Positions 25,411 through 37,082 are shown, numbered from the stretch's first letter. The stretch: 64,000 bases of DNA from Poriferisodalis sp965204195 (GCF_965204195.1 NZ_OZ241975.1:1116001-1180000); one strand, 5' to 3'. Notes: generated by a model from the sequence alone, not told the origin. A program made the numbers and translations.

Positions 25411-27036
25411 ATGAGCAAGAGGCTGAGCCCCGGGCCCGAGGCGGCCCGTGAGCGCAGCGAACAAGAGCGGGAAGCGCAGGGCGAAGCTGTGGCCCGAGCG
25501 GCCCGTGAGCGCAGCGAACAAGAGCGGGGGATAATGGCAGTACGACGAGAAGGTGCGCCAGTTAGCGCACGCTCCAGCATGTCGAGCGTGATCGATGATT
25601 TCGAGGTAGCCGATCTGAGCTTGGCGGCTGCAGGACGGCTCCAGATCGAGCTGGCCGAGACCGAGATGCCCGGGCTGATGGCCCTGCGCGCACAGCACAT
25701 CGACTCCCGGCCGCTGGCAGGAGCGCGCATCACGGGTTCCCTGCACATGACAGTGCAGACCGCTGTGCTGATCGAAACGCTGGTCGACCTGGGCGCGCAG
25801 GTGCGCTGGGCGTCCTGCAACATCTTCTCCACCCAGGACGAGGCCGCGGCTGCGGTCGTGGTGGGGCGCGATGGCACCGTGGACAGCCCGCAAGGCGTGC
25901 CAGTGTTCGCGTGGAAGGGCGAGACGCTCGCCGAATACTGGCGTTGCAATTTCCGTGCGCTCCGTTGGCCCGACGGGCCCGGCCCAACGCTGATCGTCGA
26001 TGACGGCGGCGATGCCACGCTGATGGTTCACCTCGGGGCTCGTTACGAGTCGCAGGGCGGCGTGCCGAGCCTGCCAGTCGACGGCCCGGGTGTGGCATCG
26101 CCCGACGAGGCGGCAGTGCACGAGCTGCTCGGCGAGATCCAGCGCACCGAGCCCGGCCTGTGGACCGAGATCTCGACGGGTCTGCGAGGCGTCTCCGAAG
26201 AAACCACCACTGGCGTCAACCGGCTCTACGAGATGGCAGCACGCGGGGAGCTGACCTTCCCGGCCTACAGCGTCAACGACTCGGTGACGAAGTCGAAGTT
26301 CGACAATCTCTACGGCTGCCGGCATTCCCTGATCGACGGCATCAACCGGGCCACCGACGTGATGCTGGGCGGCAAGGTGGCCTTCGTGGCGGGCTACGGC
26401 GACGTTGGCAAGGGGTGCGCGCAGGCGCTGCGCGGCCAAGGCTGCCGGGTCATCGTCTCCGAGATCGACCCGATCAACGCGCTGCAAGCCGCCATGGAGG
26501 GTTTCGAGGTGGATCGGCTCGAGAACGTGCTCGACTTCGCCGACATCTACGTGACGGCGACGGGGAATCGCGACATCATCTCGGCCGAGCACATGTCGGC
26601 CATGAAGCACCAGGCGGTCGTGGCCAACATCGGGCACTTCGACAACGAGATCGACATGGCGGGGCTGGCCGCGATGTCCGATGTCCAGCGCCGCTCGATC
26701 AAGCCGCAGGTGGACGAGTTCGTGTTCCCCAGCGGGAACTCGGTGATCGTGCTGGCCGAGGGTCGCTTGGTGAACCTCGGCTGCGCGACCGGGCATCCGA
26801 GCTTCGTGATGTCGATGAGCTTCACGAACCAGGTGCTCGCTCAGCTCGAGCTGCACGCCCATGCAGAGGAGCTGGAGGCTGATGTCCACGTGTTGCCCAA
26901 GCGGCTGGATGAGGAAGTGGCTCGGCTGCATCTCGACCGGCTCGGCGCGAAGCTCACCCGGTTGACGCCGGGGCAAGCCTCTTACCTCGGTCTCGACGTG
27001 GACGGTCCCTACAAGGCGGATCGCTACCGCTACTGA
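25411..27036 (+). CDS. ahcY: S-adenosyl-L-homocysteine hydrolase with repeat-derived N-terminal extension
   Basis: The enzyme hydrolyses S-adenosylhomocysteine to adenosine and homocysteine, clearing the methylation by-product. Core markers are FEVADLSLAAAGRLQIELAE, GSLHMTVQTAVLIETL, CNIFSTQDEAAAA, SVTKSKFDNLYGCRHSL, the NAD loop VAGYGDVGKGCAQALRG and the end PYKADRYRY. The ATG at 25411 has GAGGTGA about 6 bases upstream, the best ribosome site, but the first 55 residues are two repeat copies (C and D). The family normally begins about 5-10 residues before FEVADLSLA. ATGs at 25534 and 25579 would give near-normal lengths; 25579 has no ribosome site. The extension, if made, is basic and charged. 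Confidence 0.93.
   Translation: MSKRLSPGPEAARERSEQEREAQGEAVARAARERSEQERGIMAVRREGAPVSARSSMSSVIDDFEVADLSLAAAGRLQIELAETEMPGLMALRAQHIDSRPLAGARITGSLHMTVQTAVLIETLVDLGAQVRWASCNIFSTQDEAAAAVVVGRDGTVDSPQGVPVFAWKGETLAEYWRCNFRALRWPDGPGPTLIVDDGGDATLMVHLGARYESQGGVPSLPVDGPGVASPDEAAVHELLGEIQRTEPGLWTEISTGLRGVSEETTTGVNRLYEMAARGELTFPAYSVNDSVTKSKFDNLYGCRHSLIDGINRATDVMLGGKVAFVAGYGDVGKGCAQALRGQGCRVIVSEIDPINALQAAMEGFEVDRLENVLDFADIYVTATGNRDIISAEHMSAMKHQAVVANIGHFDNEIDMAGLAAMSDVQRRSIKPQVDEFVFPSGNSVIVLAEGRLVNLGCATGHPSFVMSMSFTNQVLAQLELHAHAEELEADVHVLPKRLDEEVARLHLDRLGAKLTRLTPGQASYLGLDVDGPYKADRYRY
25417..25529. repeat. Dispersed repeat, copies C and D in tandem (5' end of ahcY)
   Basis: Copy C (25417-25475) has AAGAGGCTGAGCC, then GGCGGCCCGTGAGCGCAGCG and GAACAAGAGCGGGAAGC. 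Copy D (25481-25529) starts GCGAAGCTGTGGCCCGAGCG and ends AACAAGAGCGGGG. Both are read in the frame giving AARERSEQER, the same frame as copy B in the Trm112-like gene. They sit between a good ribosome site and the conserved body of ahcY. Confidence 0.92.
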
Positions 27037-27072
27037 GACACGAAATCGTTTCAGCGGCGCGCGACGCTGCTT

Positions 27073-27078
27073 CTACGG
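27073..27078 (+). promoter_or_regulatory. Possible -10 box (TACGGT) before the ComF-like gene
   Basis: TACGGT ends 8 bases before the GTG start at 27087, with no Shine-Dalgarno sequence between, which is the arrangement of leaderless genes. No -35 box is evident. Confidence 0.3.
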
Positions 27079-27086
27079 TCGCGCGG

Positions 27087-27731
27087 GTGTTGTTTGAGGT
27101 TCGGTGTGCTGGGTGTGGGGTGTTGGGGTGGTGCCCTTGTGCGGGGTGTATTGAGGCACTCGGTGATCCTGAGCCGGCGACGGTTCCAGGCGCGGAATCA
27201 GTCGCGCTGCTGTTCGCTCACGACGATGTCGGGCGGGAGTTCATTCATGCGTTGAAGTACCGGGGCGAGCGGGCCATCGCCGGCTGGCTGGGGGAATCGC
27301 TGGCGCTTGCTCACCTCGACGTCAGAGGGGAGGCGGCGCCGATTGACACCGCGCCGGCTGGGCCGGCGCCCATTGACACAGTGACGTGGGCGCCTACTAC
27401 CGCGGCGCACCGGCGGGCGCGGGGGTTTGATCAGGCTGAGACGCTGGCCAGGGCTACTGCCAAGGCCTTGAGGGCACGTCCGATGCGATTGCTGCGGCGG
27501 ATCGGCGGGAGGGCGCAGTCCGGCGCCAGCCGGGAGGCGCGGTTGGCGGGTCCTCGCTTCGAGGGACGCGCCCGTGCGGCCGGGCGCCGGATCCTGCTCG
27601 TGGACGACGTGGTCACCACCGGGGCCACGCTGCGGGCAGCAACGGCTGCACTGACCGATGCCGGTGCAGCAGCCGTCCATGTGGCAGCGTGTGCTCGACG
27701 GGGTCGCGACCTCGTTCGCGCAGGTGCCTAA
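27087..27731 (+). CDS. comF: ComF-family phosphoribosyltransferase-like protein
   Basis: ComF proteins carry a type I phosphoribosyltransferase fold and are linked to DNA uptake or nucleotide salvage; the reaction is unknown. The N-terminus has a small zinc-ribbon-like cysteine group (CAGCGVLGWCPCAGC), then FIHALKYRGERAIAGW, the WAPTTAAHRRARGFDQAETL strand typical of ComF, and the PRPP-binding RILLVDDVVTTGATL. Length is 214 residues. The start is GTG 27087, with TTG 27090 as the next choice. An AlaPro-rich linker near residue 90 contains a GC hairpin sequence. The place between sahH and hpf/secA matches the ComF gene of mycobacteria. Confidence 0.87.
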   Translation: MLFEVRCAGCGVLGWCPCAGCIEALGDPEPATVPGAESVALLFAHDDVGREFIHALKYRGERAIAGWLGESLALAHLDVRGEAAPIDTAPAGPAPIDTVTWAPTTAAHRRARGFDQAETLARATAKALRARPMRLLRRIGGRAQSGASREARLAGPRFEGRARAAGRRILLVDDVVTTGATLRAATAALTDAGAAAVHVAACARRGRDLVRAGA

Positions 27732-27796
27732 CATGGCACTCCCTTCAGTTGGAGCAGAGCTGCAGCCGCCGTGCAGATGCTCAGAAAGCCGAGGCA

Positions 27797-28396
27797 ATGC
27801 AGATCACCATCACGGGTCGCAAAGTTCAGGTTCCCGACGATGTGCGGGCTGCGGTGGAGCGGAAGATCGGGGCACTGGATCGATTCGTCAGCGGGTTGGA
27901 TCGTGCCGAGGTGGTGTTCCGCGAGGAGAAGAATCCTCGCATCGCTGAGCGGGAGCAGGTGGAGGTAACGCTGCTCGGCCATGGCCACCACGTGCGCGCC
28001 TCAGTCGCCGGTGTCGACCAGCACCAGGCAGTCGACCTGGCAGTCGGCAAGCTCGGCAAGCAGCTCCGCAAGCTCAAGACCCGCGTCGTGCGACGGCACC
28101 GTCCCAACCTGCACCGCGACGAGGCGCATCATCCGCTTGCACGTCTCGAGAACGACCTCGTCAACGGTGCTGCGGCGCCCGAGACCACCGCGAGGCCTGA
28201 GGATCCCGAGTGGGTGCCGCGCATCGTGCGCCGCAAGAGCTTCGACCTGGAGTTGATGGATCCCGCCGAAGCCGTCACCCGCATGCAGCTGCTGGATCAC
28301 GATTTCTTCCTCTTCGTGAACGCAGACACCAGCAAGCCCAGCGTGGTGTACCTCCGCTCCGACGGCGACGCCGGCCTCATCGAGATCGACGCCTGA
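27797..28396 (+). CDS. hpf: Long-form ribosome hibernation-promoting factor
   Basis: The long HPF/RaiA protein binds the 30S subunit and makes 100S dimers in resting cells. The N-terminal S30AE domain starts MQITITGRKVQVPDDVRAA and has ALDRFVSGLDRAEVVF with basic HRPNLHRDE beyond it. After a linker, the C-terminal dimerisation domain reads VRRKSFDLELMDPAEAVTRM, DHDFFLFVNADTSKPSVVYL and DAGLIEI. Length 199 residues. The ATG 27797 fits the family; GAGG lies only two bases upstream, so translation initiation may be weak or the mRNA processed. It is followed by secA after 62 bases. Confidence 0.93.
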   Translation: MQITITGRKVQVPDDVRAAVERKIGALDRFVSGLDRAEVVFREEKNPRIAEREQVEVTLLGHGHHVRASVAGVDQHQAVDLAVGKLGKQLRKLKTRVVRRHRPNLHRDEAHHPLARLENDLVNGAAAPETTARPEDPEWVPRIVRRKSFDLELMDPAEAVTRMQLLDHDFFLFVNADTSKPSVVYLRSDGDAGLIEIDA

Positions 28397-28446
28397 GAGT
28401 TGACCTTGAGCGCTTAATCCTCGGCTCTGGCGTCGGGGGGCAGCGG

Positions 28447-28452
28447 TAGCCT
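28447..28452 (+). promoter_or_regulatory. Probable -10 box (TAGCCT) of leaderless secA
   Basis: TAGCCT ends 6 bases before the GTG start of secA at 28459, the same spacing and hexamer as at 17352. No Shine-Dalgarno sequence is present. A matching -35 box was not seen. Confidence 0.45.
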
Positions 28453-28458
28453 GCGCTT

Positions 28459-31266
<2,808 letters not shown>

Positions 31267-31275
31267 GGCGCTGCG

Positions 31276-32409
31276 GTGAGCCGATCCTTGAGTGACCTTG
31301 CCGACGCGTTGACCGACTTGGATCGGCGCGTCAGCGAGGCGCATCAGTACCTCGGAATCGACGAGGCGCGTGCGGTGGCGAACGGGCTGGAGACCGAGGC
31401 ATCGGAGCCGTCGCTGTGGGACGAGCCCGACCGCGCCCGGGCGGTCACCACACGCTTGTCGCGAGTGCGCGACGACATCGAGCGCTGGGAGCGGGCACGA
31501 GCCGAGGTCGACGATGCGACGGCACTGGTCGAGCTGGCAATCGAAGAAGACGACGCAGAGCTGCTGCCCGAGATCGACGAGGTGGTCACCGCGGCCGAGA
31601 GCCGGCTCGCCGACATCGAGCTGATGGCGCTGTTCGGCGGCGAGCACGACGAGAACGACGCCGTGTGCGAGATCAACTCGGGGGCCGGGGGCACCGACGC
31701 CTGTGACTGGGCCGAGATGCTGCTGCGCATGTACCAGCGATGGGCCGAGCGCAGCGACTTCACCGTGGAGCTGACCGAGGCAACCGACGGCGGGGAAGCG
31801 GGGATCAGCTCCGCGACGTTTCTCGTCAAGGGGCGGCACGCGTTCGGGTTCCTTGCAGCGGAACGGGGCGTGCACCGGTTGGTGCGCATCTCGCCGTTCG
31901 ACTCGCAGTCGCGCCGGCACACAGCATTCGCGTCGCTGTCGGTGGTGCCGTTCTTCGATGAGGTGTCAGACGAGGTGCCCATCGACGAGAGCGATCTGCG
32001 AATCGACACCTACCGTTCGTCGGGCGCGGGCGGCCAGCACGTGAACGTCACCGACTCCGCTGTGCGCATCACACACCTGCCCACAGGGATCGTGGTGGCC
32101 TGCCAGAACGAGCGGAGCCAGCATCAGAACAAGGATCGTGCGATGCAGATGCTGGCGGCCAAGCTGGCCGACCTGCAGCGGACCGAACGCGAGGCTGAGG
32201 TTGCCGCGCTGGCAGGCGAGCAACGCGACGTGGCGTGGGGCAGCCAGATCCGCTCATACGTGCTGCACCCCTACCAGCAGGTCAAGGATCTGCGCACCGG
32301 CATGGAGATCGGCAACGTCGATGCCGTGCTCGACGGCGACCTCAGCGGCCTGATGGAGGCGTACCTGCGCTGGCAGCGCTCGCAGCAACCCACCGCCGTC
32401 GAGACCTAG
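31276..32409 (+). CDS. prfB: Peptide chain release factor 2
   Basis: RF2 recognises UGA and UAA stop codons and hydrolyses peptidyl-tRNA. The codon-recognition tripeptide SPF (about 206-208) marks RF2, and the peptidyl-tRNA hydrolysis motif GGQ is at about 252-254 in SSGAGGQHVNVTDSAVRI. The 377-residue frame is continuous from GTG 31276: the internal UGA frameshift site that autoregulates RF2 in many bacteria is absent. This is relevant because a UGA-coded selenocysteine is proposed at 41784; RF2 would compete with Sec insertion there. It leads into ftsE and ftsX after 59 bases. Confidence 0.96.
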   Translation: MSRSLSDLADALTDLDRRVSEAHQYLGIDEARAVANGLETEASEPSLWDEPDRARAVTTRLSRVRDDIERWERARAEVDDATALVELAIEEDDAELLPEIDEVVTAAESRLADIELMALFGGEHDENDAVCEINSGAGGTDACDWAEMLLRMYQRWAERSDFTVELTEATDGGEAGISSATFLVKGRHAFGFLAAERGVHRLVRISPFDSQSRRHTAFASLSVVPFFDEVSDEVPIDESDLRIDTYRSSGAGGQHVNVTDSAVRITHLPTGIVVACQNERSQHQNKDRAMQMLAAKLADLQRTEREAEVAALAGEQRDVAWGSQIRSYVLHPYQQVKDLRTGMEIGNVDAVLDGDLSGLMEAYLRWQRSQQPTAVET

Positions 32410-32468
32410 ACGACTGGGCCGGTCGGTGACCGGGCTGCGGCGGGTCGCTGGCGTACCTTGGGGCGCGC

Positions 32469-33203
32469 ATGATCCGCTTCGACAACGTCACGAAGATCTA
32501 CAAGGGCGAGACGCGCGCGGTCAACGGAGTGACGCTCAACATCGAGAAAGGCGAGTTCGTCTTCCTGGTGGGGCCGTCGGGCTCGGGCAAGTCCACGATG
32601 CTGCGCCTCATGACCTGCGAGGAGAAGGTCACGGCCGGCGACATCCACGTGGCCGGCAAGGACCTGTCCAAGCTGAACAGCTGGCGCGTGCCCTACCTGC
32701 GACGCAACATCGGTTCGGTCTTCCAAGACTTCAAGCTGCTGCCGAACAAGACCGTCTACCAGAACGTGGCCTTCGCGCTCGAAGTCATCGGTCGCCCCGA
32801 GAACGTCATCCGCACGCAGGTGCCGGCCATCTTGGAGCTGGTGGGCTTGGAGGACAAGCATCGGCGGTTTCCCGACGAGCTGTCAGGCGGCGAGCAGCAG
32901 CGTGTGAGCATCGCCCGGGCGTTCGTGAACCGGCCCCTGATCCTGCTGGCCGACGAGCCCACCGGGAACCTCGACCCCGACACCTCAGAAGAGCTCACGT
33001 CGCTGCTCGACCGGATCAACCGCACGGGCACCACGGTGGTCATGGCCACTCACGACCGCACGATCGTGGACCGCATGCGGCGCCGGGTGATCGCGCTGCG
33101 CCACGGCGAGCTCGTGCGTGACGAGCAGCGCGGCGCCTACGGCAGCGAATCCGACTCGCCGGAGGGGCTCGCTTCGCATCCTGTCGATGGGGCGAGCCTG
33201 TGA
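32469..33203 (+). CDS. ftsE: Cell division ATP-binding protein FtsE
   Basis: FtsE is the ABC ATPase of the FtsEX complex, which activates peptidoglycan hydrolases at the division site. Motifs: Walker A GPSGSGKST (35-43), Q-loop VFQDFKLLPNKTVYQNV, signature LSGGEQQRVSIARAF (138-152), Walker B LILLADEPTGNLDP (157-170) and the H-loop VVMATHD. The ATG at 32469 gives MIRFDNVTKIYKGE, standard for the family. After residue 218 a short Asp/Glu/Ser-rich tail is extra. Its stop overlaps ftsX as GTGA at 33200-33203, so the pair is translated together. Confidence 0.97.
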   Translation: MIRFDNVTKIYKGETRAVNGVTLNIEKGEFVFLVGPSGSGKSTMLRLMTCEEKVTAGDIHVAGKDLSKLNSWRVPYLRRNIGSVFQDFKLLPNKTVYQNVAFALEVIGRPENVIRTQVPAILELVGLEDKHRRFPDELSGGEQQRVSIARAFVNRPLILLADEPTGNLDPDTSEELTSLLDRINRTGTTVVMATHDRTIVDRMRRRVIALRHGELVRDEQRGAYGSESDSPEGLASHPVDGASL

Positions 33204-34093
33204 GCCGGATCCGCTACTTCGCGCGGGAAACCTGGACGAACATCCGGCGCAACCTCACACTGACGTTTGCTGCGATTCTCACGGTGGCTGTTGGCGTGAT
33301 GCTGGTGGGCATGGGGCTCATGGCGGGCTACGCCAGCGGGAATGCCCTCGATCGCTGGGAGGGCGGCGTCCAGTTCGAGGTGTTCCTGAACCCCCAGATC
33401 GATCCCAGCCAGATCGATGCGCTCGGCATCGAGCTGCAGACCCACCCCGAGATCGACCGCATCGAGTTCTTCAGCGCCGAGGAGGCCTACGCGCTGGTGT
33501 CCCAGCAGATGGCCGACCAGCCCGAGCTGCTCGCCCAGGTGTCGCCCGAAGCGCTGCCCGCGTCGTACCGGGTGGTGCCCCGGTCGGTCGAGGCGGAGCT
33601 GATCGAGTCGCTGGCCGCCCAGTTCCGCCAGCGGCCCGGCGTGCTGTCGGTGCAGACAGGGCGCGAGGAAGTTGACGCCATTCGCACATGGTTCACGTCG
33701 TTCCAGGGCATCGTGCTGCTGCTCTCGATCGTGCTGTCGGGCGCCAGCGTCATGCTCATCTTCAACTCGATCCGCGTTGCGATGTTCGCCCGAAGGCGCG
33801 AGATCGAGGTCATGAAGCTGGTCGGCGCCACCAACAGCTTCATCCGGTTCCCGTTCATGCTCGAAGGCATGCTGCACGGCCTCGCCGGCGGCATCATCGG
33901 GGCAATCGCTGCGGGAGCACTGCGCGGCCACGTCGAAGGCCTGTTCTCGCGCTCGGACATCCTGGCGTTCTTCCGGTCGTTCGTGGTCACGTCCAATCAG
34001 TTCACGACCGTGGTGTTCGTCACGGTGATCGCCGGTGTGCTCGTCGGGATGATCGGCTCGGCGTTCGCAGCCAGCCGCTTCCTCGACGTGTAG
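33200..34093 (+). CDS. ftsX: Cell division protein FtsX
   Basis: FtsX is the membrane partner of FtsE. The 297-residue protein has the family plan: N-terminal cytoplasmic segment SRIRYFARETWTNIRRN, helix 1 (about residues 21-43), an outer domain of about 120 residues (VQFEVFLNPQIDPSQIDAL onward), then three more helices including FNSIRVAMFARRREIEVMKL (the mechanotransmission-type motif near the second helix) and the last near VFVTVIAGVLVGMIGSAFA. It starts GTG 33200 in a 4-base overlap with ftsE. In many actinobacteria smpB follows ftsX; here the next gene is an enoyl-CoA hydratase and smpB is not in the window. Confidence 0.94.
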   Translation: MSRIRYFARETWTNIRRNLTLTFAAILTVAVGVMLVGMGLMAGYASGNALDRWEGGVQFEVFLNPQIDPSQIDALGIELQTHPEIDRIEFFSAEEAYALVSQQMADQPELLAQVSPEALPASYRVVPRSVEAELIESLAAQFRQRPGVLSVQTGREEVDAIRTWFTSFQGIVLLLSIVLSGASVMLIFNSIRVAMFARRREIEVMKLVGATNSFIRFPFMLEGMLHGLAGGIIGAIAAGALRGHVEGLFSRSDILAFFRSFVVTSNQFTTVVFVTVIAGVLVGMIGSAFAASRFLDV

Positions 34094-34203
34094 TCGGGCC
34101 CGAACTCCACCTGCCGCTCGACGTAGGGGTCGGTCGGGCGTGTAGAAAAGCCGCCGACACCGCCGTCCGGCACCTTCGGGCGGCCACTGACCCAGGGGGC
34201 GCT

Positions 34204-35103
34204 GTGCCGGAGTTCGAGACGATCCTGTACGAGGTTGACGACCGTGTCGCCACCATCACGCTGAATCGACCCGAGCGCCTGAACGCGTTCAACAGCCAGA
34301 TGCTGCGTGATGTGACGGACGCCATCGACCTGGTCGATGCCGACGACGATGTGCGGGCGGTGATCTTCACCGGTGCTGGCCGCGGTTACTGCGCCGGGGC
34401 CGACCTGAGCGGGGGCGCCGACACGTTCGACTTCGACAGCCAGTCAGATGAACGCAAGGCCGAGCGAGCCTCCGAGCGGGGCGAGGGCGGCGATCTGGAA
34501 TGGATGCGCGACGGCGGCGGGCTGCTCACGCTGCGCCTGTACGAGTGCAACAAGCCTCTGATCGCGGCAATCAACGGTCCGGCGGTCGGCGTGGGCGTCA
34601 CGATGACGCTGCCGATGGACATCAGGCTGGCGTCCACCAAGGCCCGCATCGGGTTCGTGTTCGCCCGCCGGGGCGTGGTGCCCGAGGCCTGCTCGTCGTA
34701 CTTCCTGCCGCGCGTGGTGGGGTTGTCGCGGGCGCTGGAGTGGTGCTTCAGCGGCCGTGTGTTCGATGCCGAGGAGGCGCTCGAAGGCGGGCTGGTGCGC
34801 AGCCTGCACGAGCCGGACGACCTGTTGCCGGCGGCCCGGGCCATTGCGGCGGAGATCGCCGAGAACACCTCGGCAGTCTCGGTGACGGTGATCCGCCACA
34901 TGCTGTGGCGCATGCTGGCTGCCGATCACCCGATGGAGGCTCACAAGATCGACTCCCGGGGCATCTTCCACCTCGGACGGGGCGCTGACGCTCATGAGGG
35001 CGTTGCGTCATTCCTCGAGAAGCGGCCGCCGGAATTCTCGCTGCGCCCCACCCAGGACCTGCCCGAGTATTTCCCCTGGTGGGACGAACCCGAATTCAGC
35101 TAA
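34204..35103 (+). CDS. Enoyl-CoA hydratase/isomerase family protein
   Basis: A crotonase-fold protein (299 residues) that would act on a CoA thioester. GTG 34204 has an AGGGGG ribosome site about 5 bases upstream. Key segments: NRPERLNAFNSQML, the oxyanion-hole GAGRGYCAGADLSGGADTFDF, and KPLIAAINGPAVGVGVTM followed by FVFARRGVVPEACSSYFL. The glutamate of GVVPEACS sits in a catalytic position for hydratase or isomerase action. Between the two crotonase loops there is a charged insertion of about 30 residues. The C-terminal FPWWDEPEF is conserved in a subgroup I recall but cannot name. Substrate unknown; the gene is not coupled to a neighbour. Confidence 0.87.
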   Translation: MPEFETILYEVDDRVATITLNRPERLNAFNSQMLRDVTDAIDLVDADDDVRAVIFTGAGRGYCAGADLSGGADTFDFDSQSDERKAERASERGEGGDLEWMRDGGGLLTLRLYECNKPLIAAINGPAVGVGVTMTLPMDIRLASTKARIGFVFARRGVVPEACSSYFLPRVVGLSRALEWCFSGRVFDAEEALEGGLVRSLHEPDDLLPAARAIAAEIAENTSAVSVTVIRHMLWRMLAADHPMEAHKIDSRGIFHLGRGADAHEGVASFLEKRPPEFSLRPTQDLPEYFPWWDEPEFS

Positions 35104-35133
35104 TCCGGGATCGGCTGGCTCGGGTCAGTCGGC

Positions 35134-36408
35134 TCAGGCCCCGGATTGCTCGGTAGGCACAGGGTCGTCGCCCCAGCCGGTGAGCAGGATGCCCAAAACG
35201 CACGCCGCGACGGCAAGCCCGAATGCGGGACCGAAGCTGTCGAACCAGTCGGCCGTCACGCCGCCGAGCCACGGCCCGGCAGCCAAGCCGAGGCCGAACA
35301 CGATCGTGGCCACGCCGTAGGCGGCGCCGAACTCGTCGCCGGAGAGGTTGTCGCTGACCCGGGCCGCGATCGATGTGATGATGCCGGTGAAGGCCGTGCC
35401 GAAGATGAATGCCGCCGTCCACGCCAGCGCCCGCCCGCCCACCTCGAGCAGGGGGTAGGCCGTCATGAAGACCATGGAGATCATCGACACGCAGAACCCG
35501 ATCGTGACGGTGCGCCGCCTGCCAAGACGGTCGGCTGAGCGTCCGAAGATCGGCCCGCCGGCGATGCTGCCGATGCCGATCGACGAGAATGCGATCGCAG
35601 CATCCCGAGAGCTGAAGAGGTCGGCGTAGCCCTCGAGGTGGTCCACGATGAACGTGAGCACTGTCGTGACGACGAAGGCGTGCAACGTGTAGGCAGTGAT
35701 GAGCTGGCCCGCCCGGGGAACCTTGGCGAGCGCTGCGCGGGCGCCCCCGAAGCCCGTACGACCAGGTGTGCGTGCCCATCTGCGCACGGCGACGGCGAGG
35801 GTGACGAAAATCGCCGCGCCGATGATGAGTTCGACCCGGTACACGTTGCGCGGATGGCTGAGATCGGCCGCGACCAGCACAGCCTCGCCGGATTGTGAGC
35901 TGTCGGAGCGGCTCAGCAGCGCATCGATGGCCGCCGCCGCGACCATGCCGCTGCCGACCCCGCCGGTCATCCAGCCGGCTGCGGCGCCTCGCCGCTCGGG
36001 CCCCAGCAACTCCGCGGCCAGCCCGGGAGTGCCTACCCACACTCCAGCCGCGCAGAAGCCCGTCAATGCGAGCGCGAAGGCCGCGACGCCTACGTTCGGG
36101 CTCCAGGCCAGCAGGGCCAAGCCGGCCACATTGCCGGCGAGGCCGATTCGCACGGCACCGCTCAAGCCGGTGCGTCCCACCGTCAGCGCAACCACCAGCG
36201 AGCCCACCACGTACAGCAGCAGGTTCAGCGAGCCGAGGGCACCGGCCACGGTGTTGGACAGGCTGAACCCGTCGCGCATGTCGGCATAGAGCAGCGAATA
36301 GGTGAAGCGGCCGAACGACTGCGACACCGCCGCTGCCCCGGCCAGCGTCAGCAGCGTGCCGATCCGGCGGGCAGGGCTGAATGCCTCGGCGTGGGGCGCG
36401 GCAGTCAC
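35134..36408 (-). CDS. MFS transporter, YbfB/YjiJ-like
   Basis: This 424-residue integral membrane protein has twelve predicted helices. The N-terminus carries VSQSFGRFTYSLLYADMRD and SLSNTVAGALGSLNLLLYVV, a signature of the YbfB/YjiJ-like MFS group, and after helix 6 the loop GRSADRLGRRRTVTIGF, the MFS motif between helices 8 and 9. GTG 36408 is used. Another transporter at 45825 in the window shares QSFGRFTY and LSNTVAG, so the two are paralogues. Substrate is unknown. Confidence 0.85.
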   Translation of the reverse strand: MTAAPHAEAFSPARRIGTLLTLAGAAAVSQSFGRFTYSLLYADMRDGFSLSNTVAGALGSLNLLLYVVGSLVVALTVGRTGLSGAVRIGLAGNVAGLALLAWSPNVGVAAFALALTGFCAAGVWVGTPGLAAELLGPERRGAAAGWMTGGVGSGMVAAAAIDALLSRSDSSQSGEAVLVAADLSHPRNVYRVELIIGAAIFVTLAVAVRRWARTPGRTGFGGARAALAKVPRAGQLITAYTLHAFVVTTVLTFIVDHLEGYADLFSSRDAAIAFSSIGIGSIAGGPIFGRSADRLGRRRTVTIGFCVSMISMVFMTAYPLLEVGGRALAWTAAFIFGTAFTGIITSIAARVSDNLSGDEFGAAYGVATIVFGLGLAAGPWLGGVTADWFDSFGPAFGLAVAACVLGILLTGWGDDPVPTEQSGA

Positions 36409-36470
36409 GATGAGTTCGCTGGCTGGCTCATGGCGCGCGGCGGACTGAGGCTCGCTTGGGGGCGCGCGAG

Positions 36471-37082
36471 CTAGTCGTGCGGCCAGGTCACTGCTGGCAG
36501 CGGGGGACGCTGGCGGTAGATCGTCTCGGTCACGATCACCCGCCGGGGAGAGCGCTCAGTGTCGGCGAATTTCGCCACGTCGGCACGGATGACGTCGCGG
36601 TCGTGGTCGTCGCCGAAGAAGCGTTCACGCATGTCCTCAAGCGAGGCGAACGCGACCAGCGCGAAGCCGTCATAGGACGGGCCGTTGAGGGTGGCCACGA
36701 CGCTCAGCTGGGTGTAGTCCCACATGCCGGGGTGGTGCTGCAGCGCCAGCGGCACGTGGGTGTCACGCCAGTGGCTGTCTCCCTGCGCGTGCGTCAGCCG
36801 TGGGTGGTGGACCATCGGGAAGATGGCGGTGAGGCCCGGCGAGGCAGTGCCCGGGTCAGACCCCAGGGGGCGCTCGCGGATGACGCGTGAGAACGCCAGG
36901 TAGGTACCGACCGTTGCGGCGGGTGTCAGCAGGTCTGGGGAATCGGTCATGGCGCGCACGAGCGTGCGGAAGGGAAACTCGCGGCGGTCGTCTGGGTCGG
37001 CCGCGTAACACACGCCCCCGACGGATGCCGCTACGTCCGCAGCGGCATCCGGATCATTTCCCGTGACGACGAGCTCGTGCAC
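36471..37082 (-). CDS. EthD-domain protein
   Basis: The 203-residue protein (GTG 37082) ends in an EthD-type dimeric alpha-beta barrel: DSHWRDTHVPLALQHHPGM, then DYTQLSVVATLNG and FALVAFASLEDMRERFFGD. An N-terminal copy of a similar fold (HELVVTGNDPDAAADVAASV) is possible, so the protein might be a fused pair of barrels. EthD proteins are found with ether- or alkane-degrading operons and as small ligand-binding proteins; function here is unknown. It diverges from the zincin gene at 37204 across a 121-bp gap. Confidence 0.7.
   Translation of the reverse strand: MHELVVTGNDPDAAADVAASVGGVCYAADPDDRREFPFRTLVRAMTDSPDLLTPAATVGTYLAFSRVIRERPLGSDPGTASPGLTAIFPMVHHPRLTHAQGDSHWRDTHVPLALQHHPGMWDYTQLSVVATLNGPSYDGFALVAFASLEDMRERFFGDDHDRDVIRADVAKFADTERSPRRVIVTETIYRQRPPLPAVTWPHD

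Noticed and set aside
27350..27375. GCGCCGGC/GCCGGCGC hairpin in comF
   Set aside because: It is inside an Ala/Pro-rich coding stretch of GC-rich DNA, where such palindromes are frequent, and it has no clear regulatory position.
31276..32409. Programmed frameshift in prfB
   Set aside because: The reading frame is continuous from GTG 31276 and no internal UGA with a slippery CUU sequence is present.
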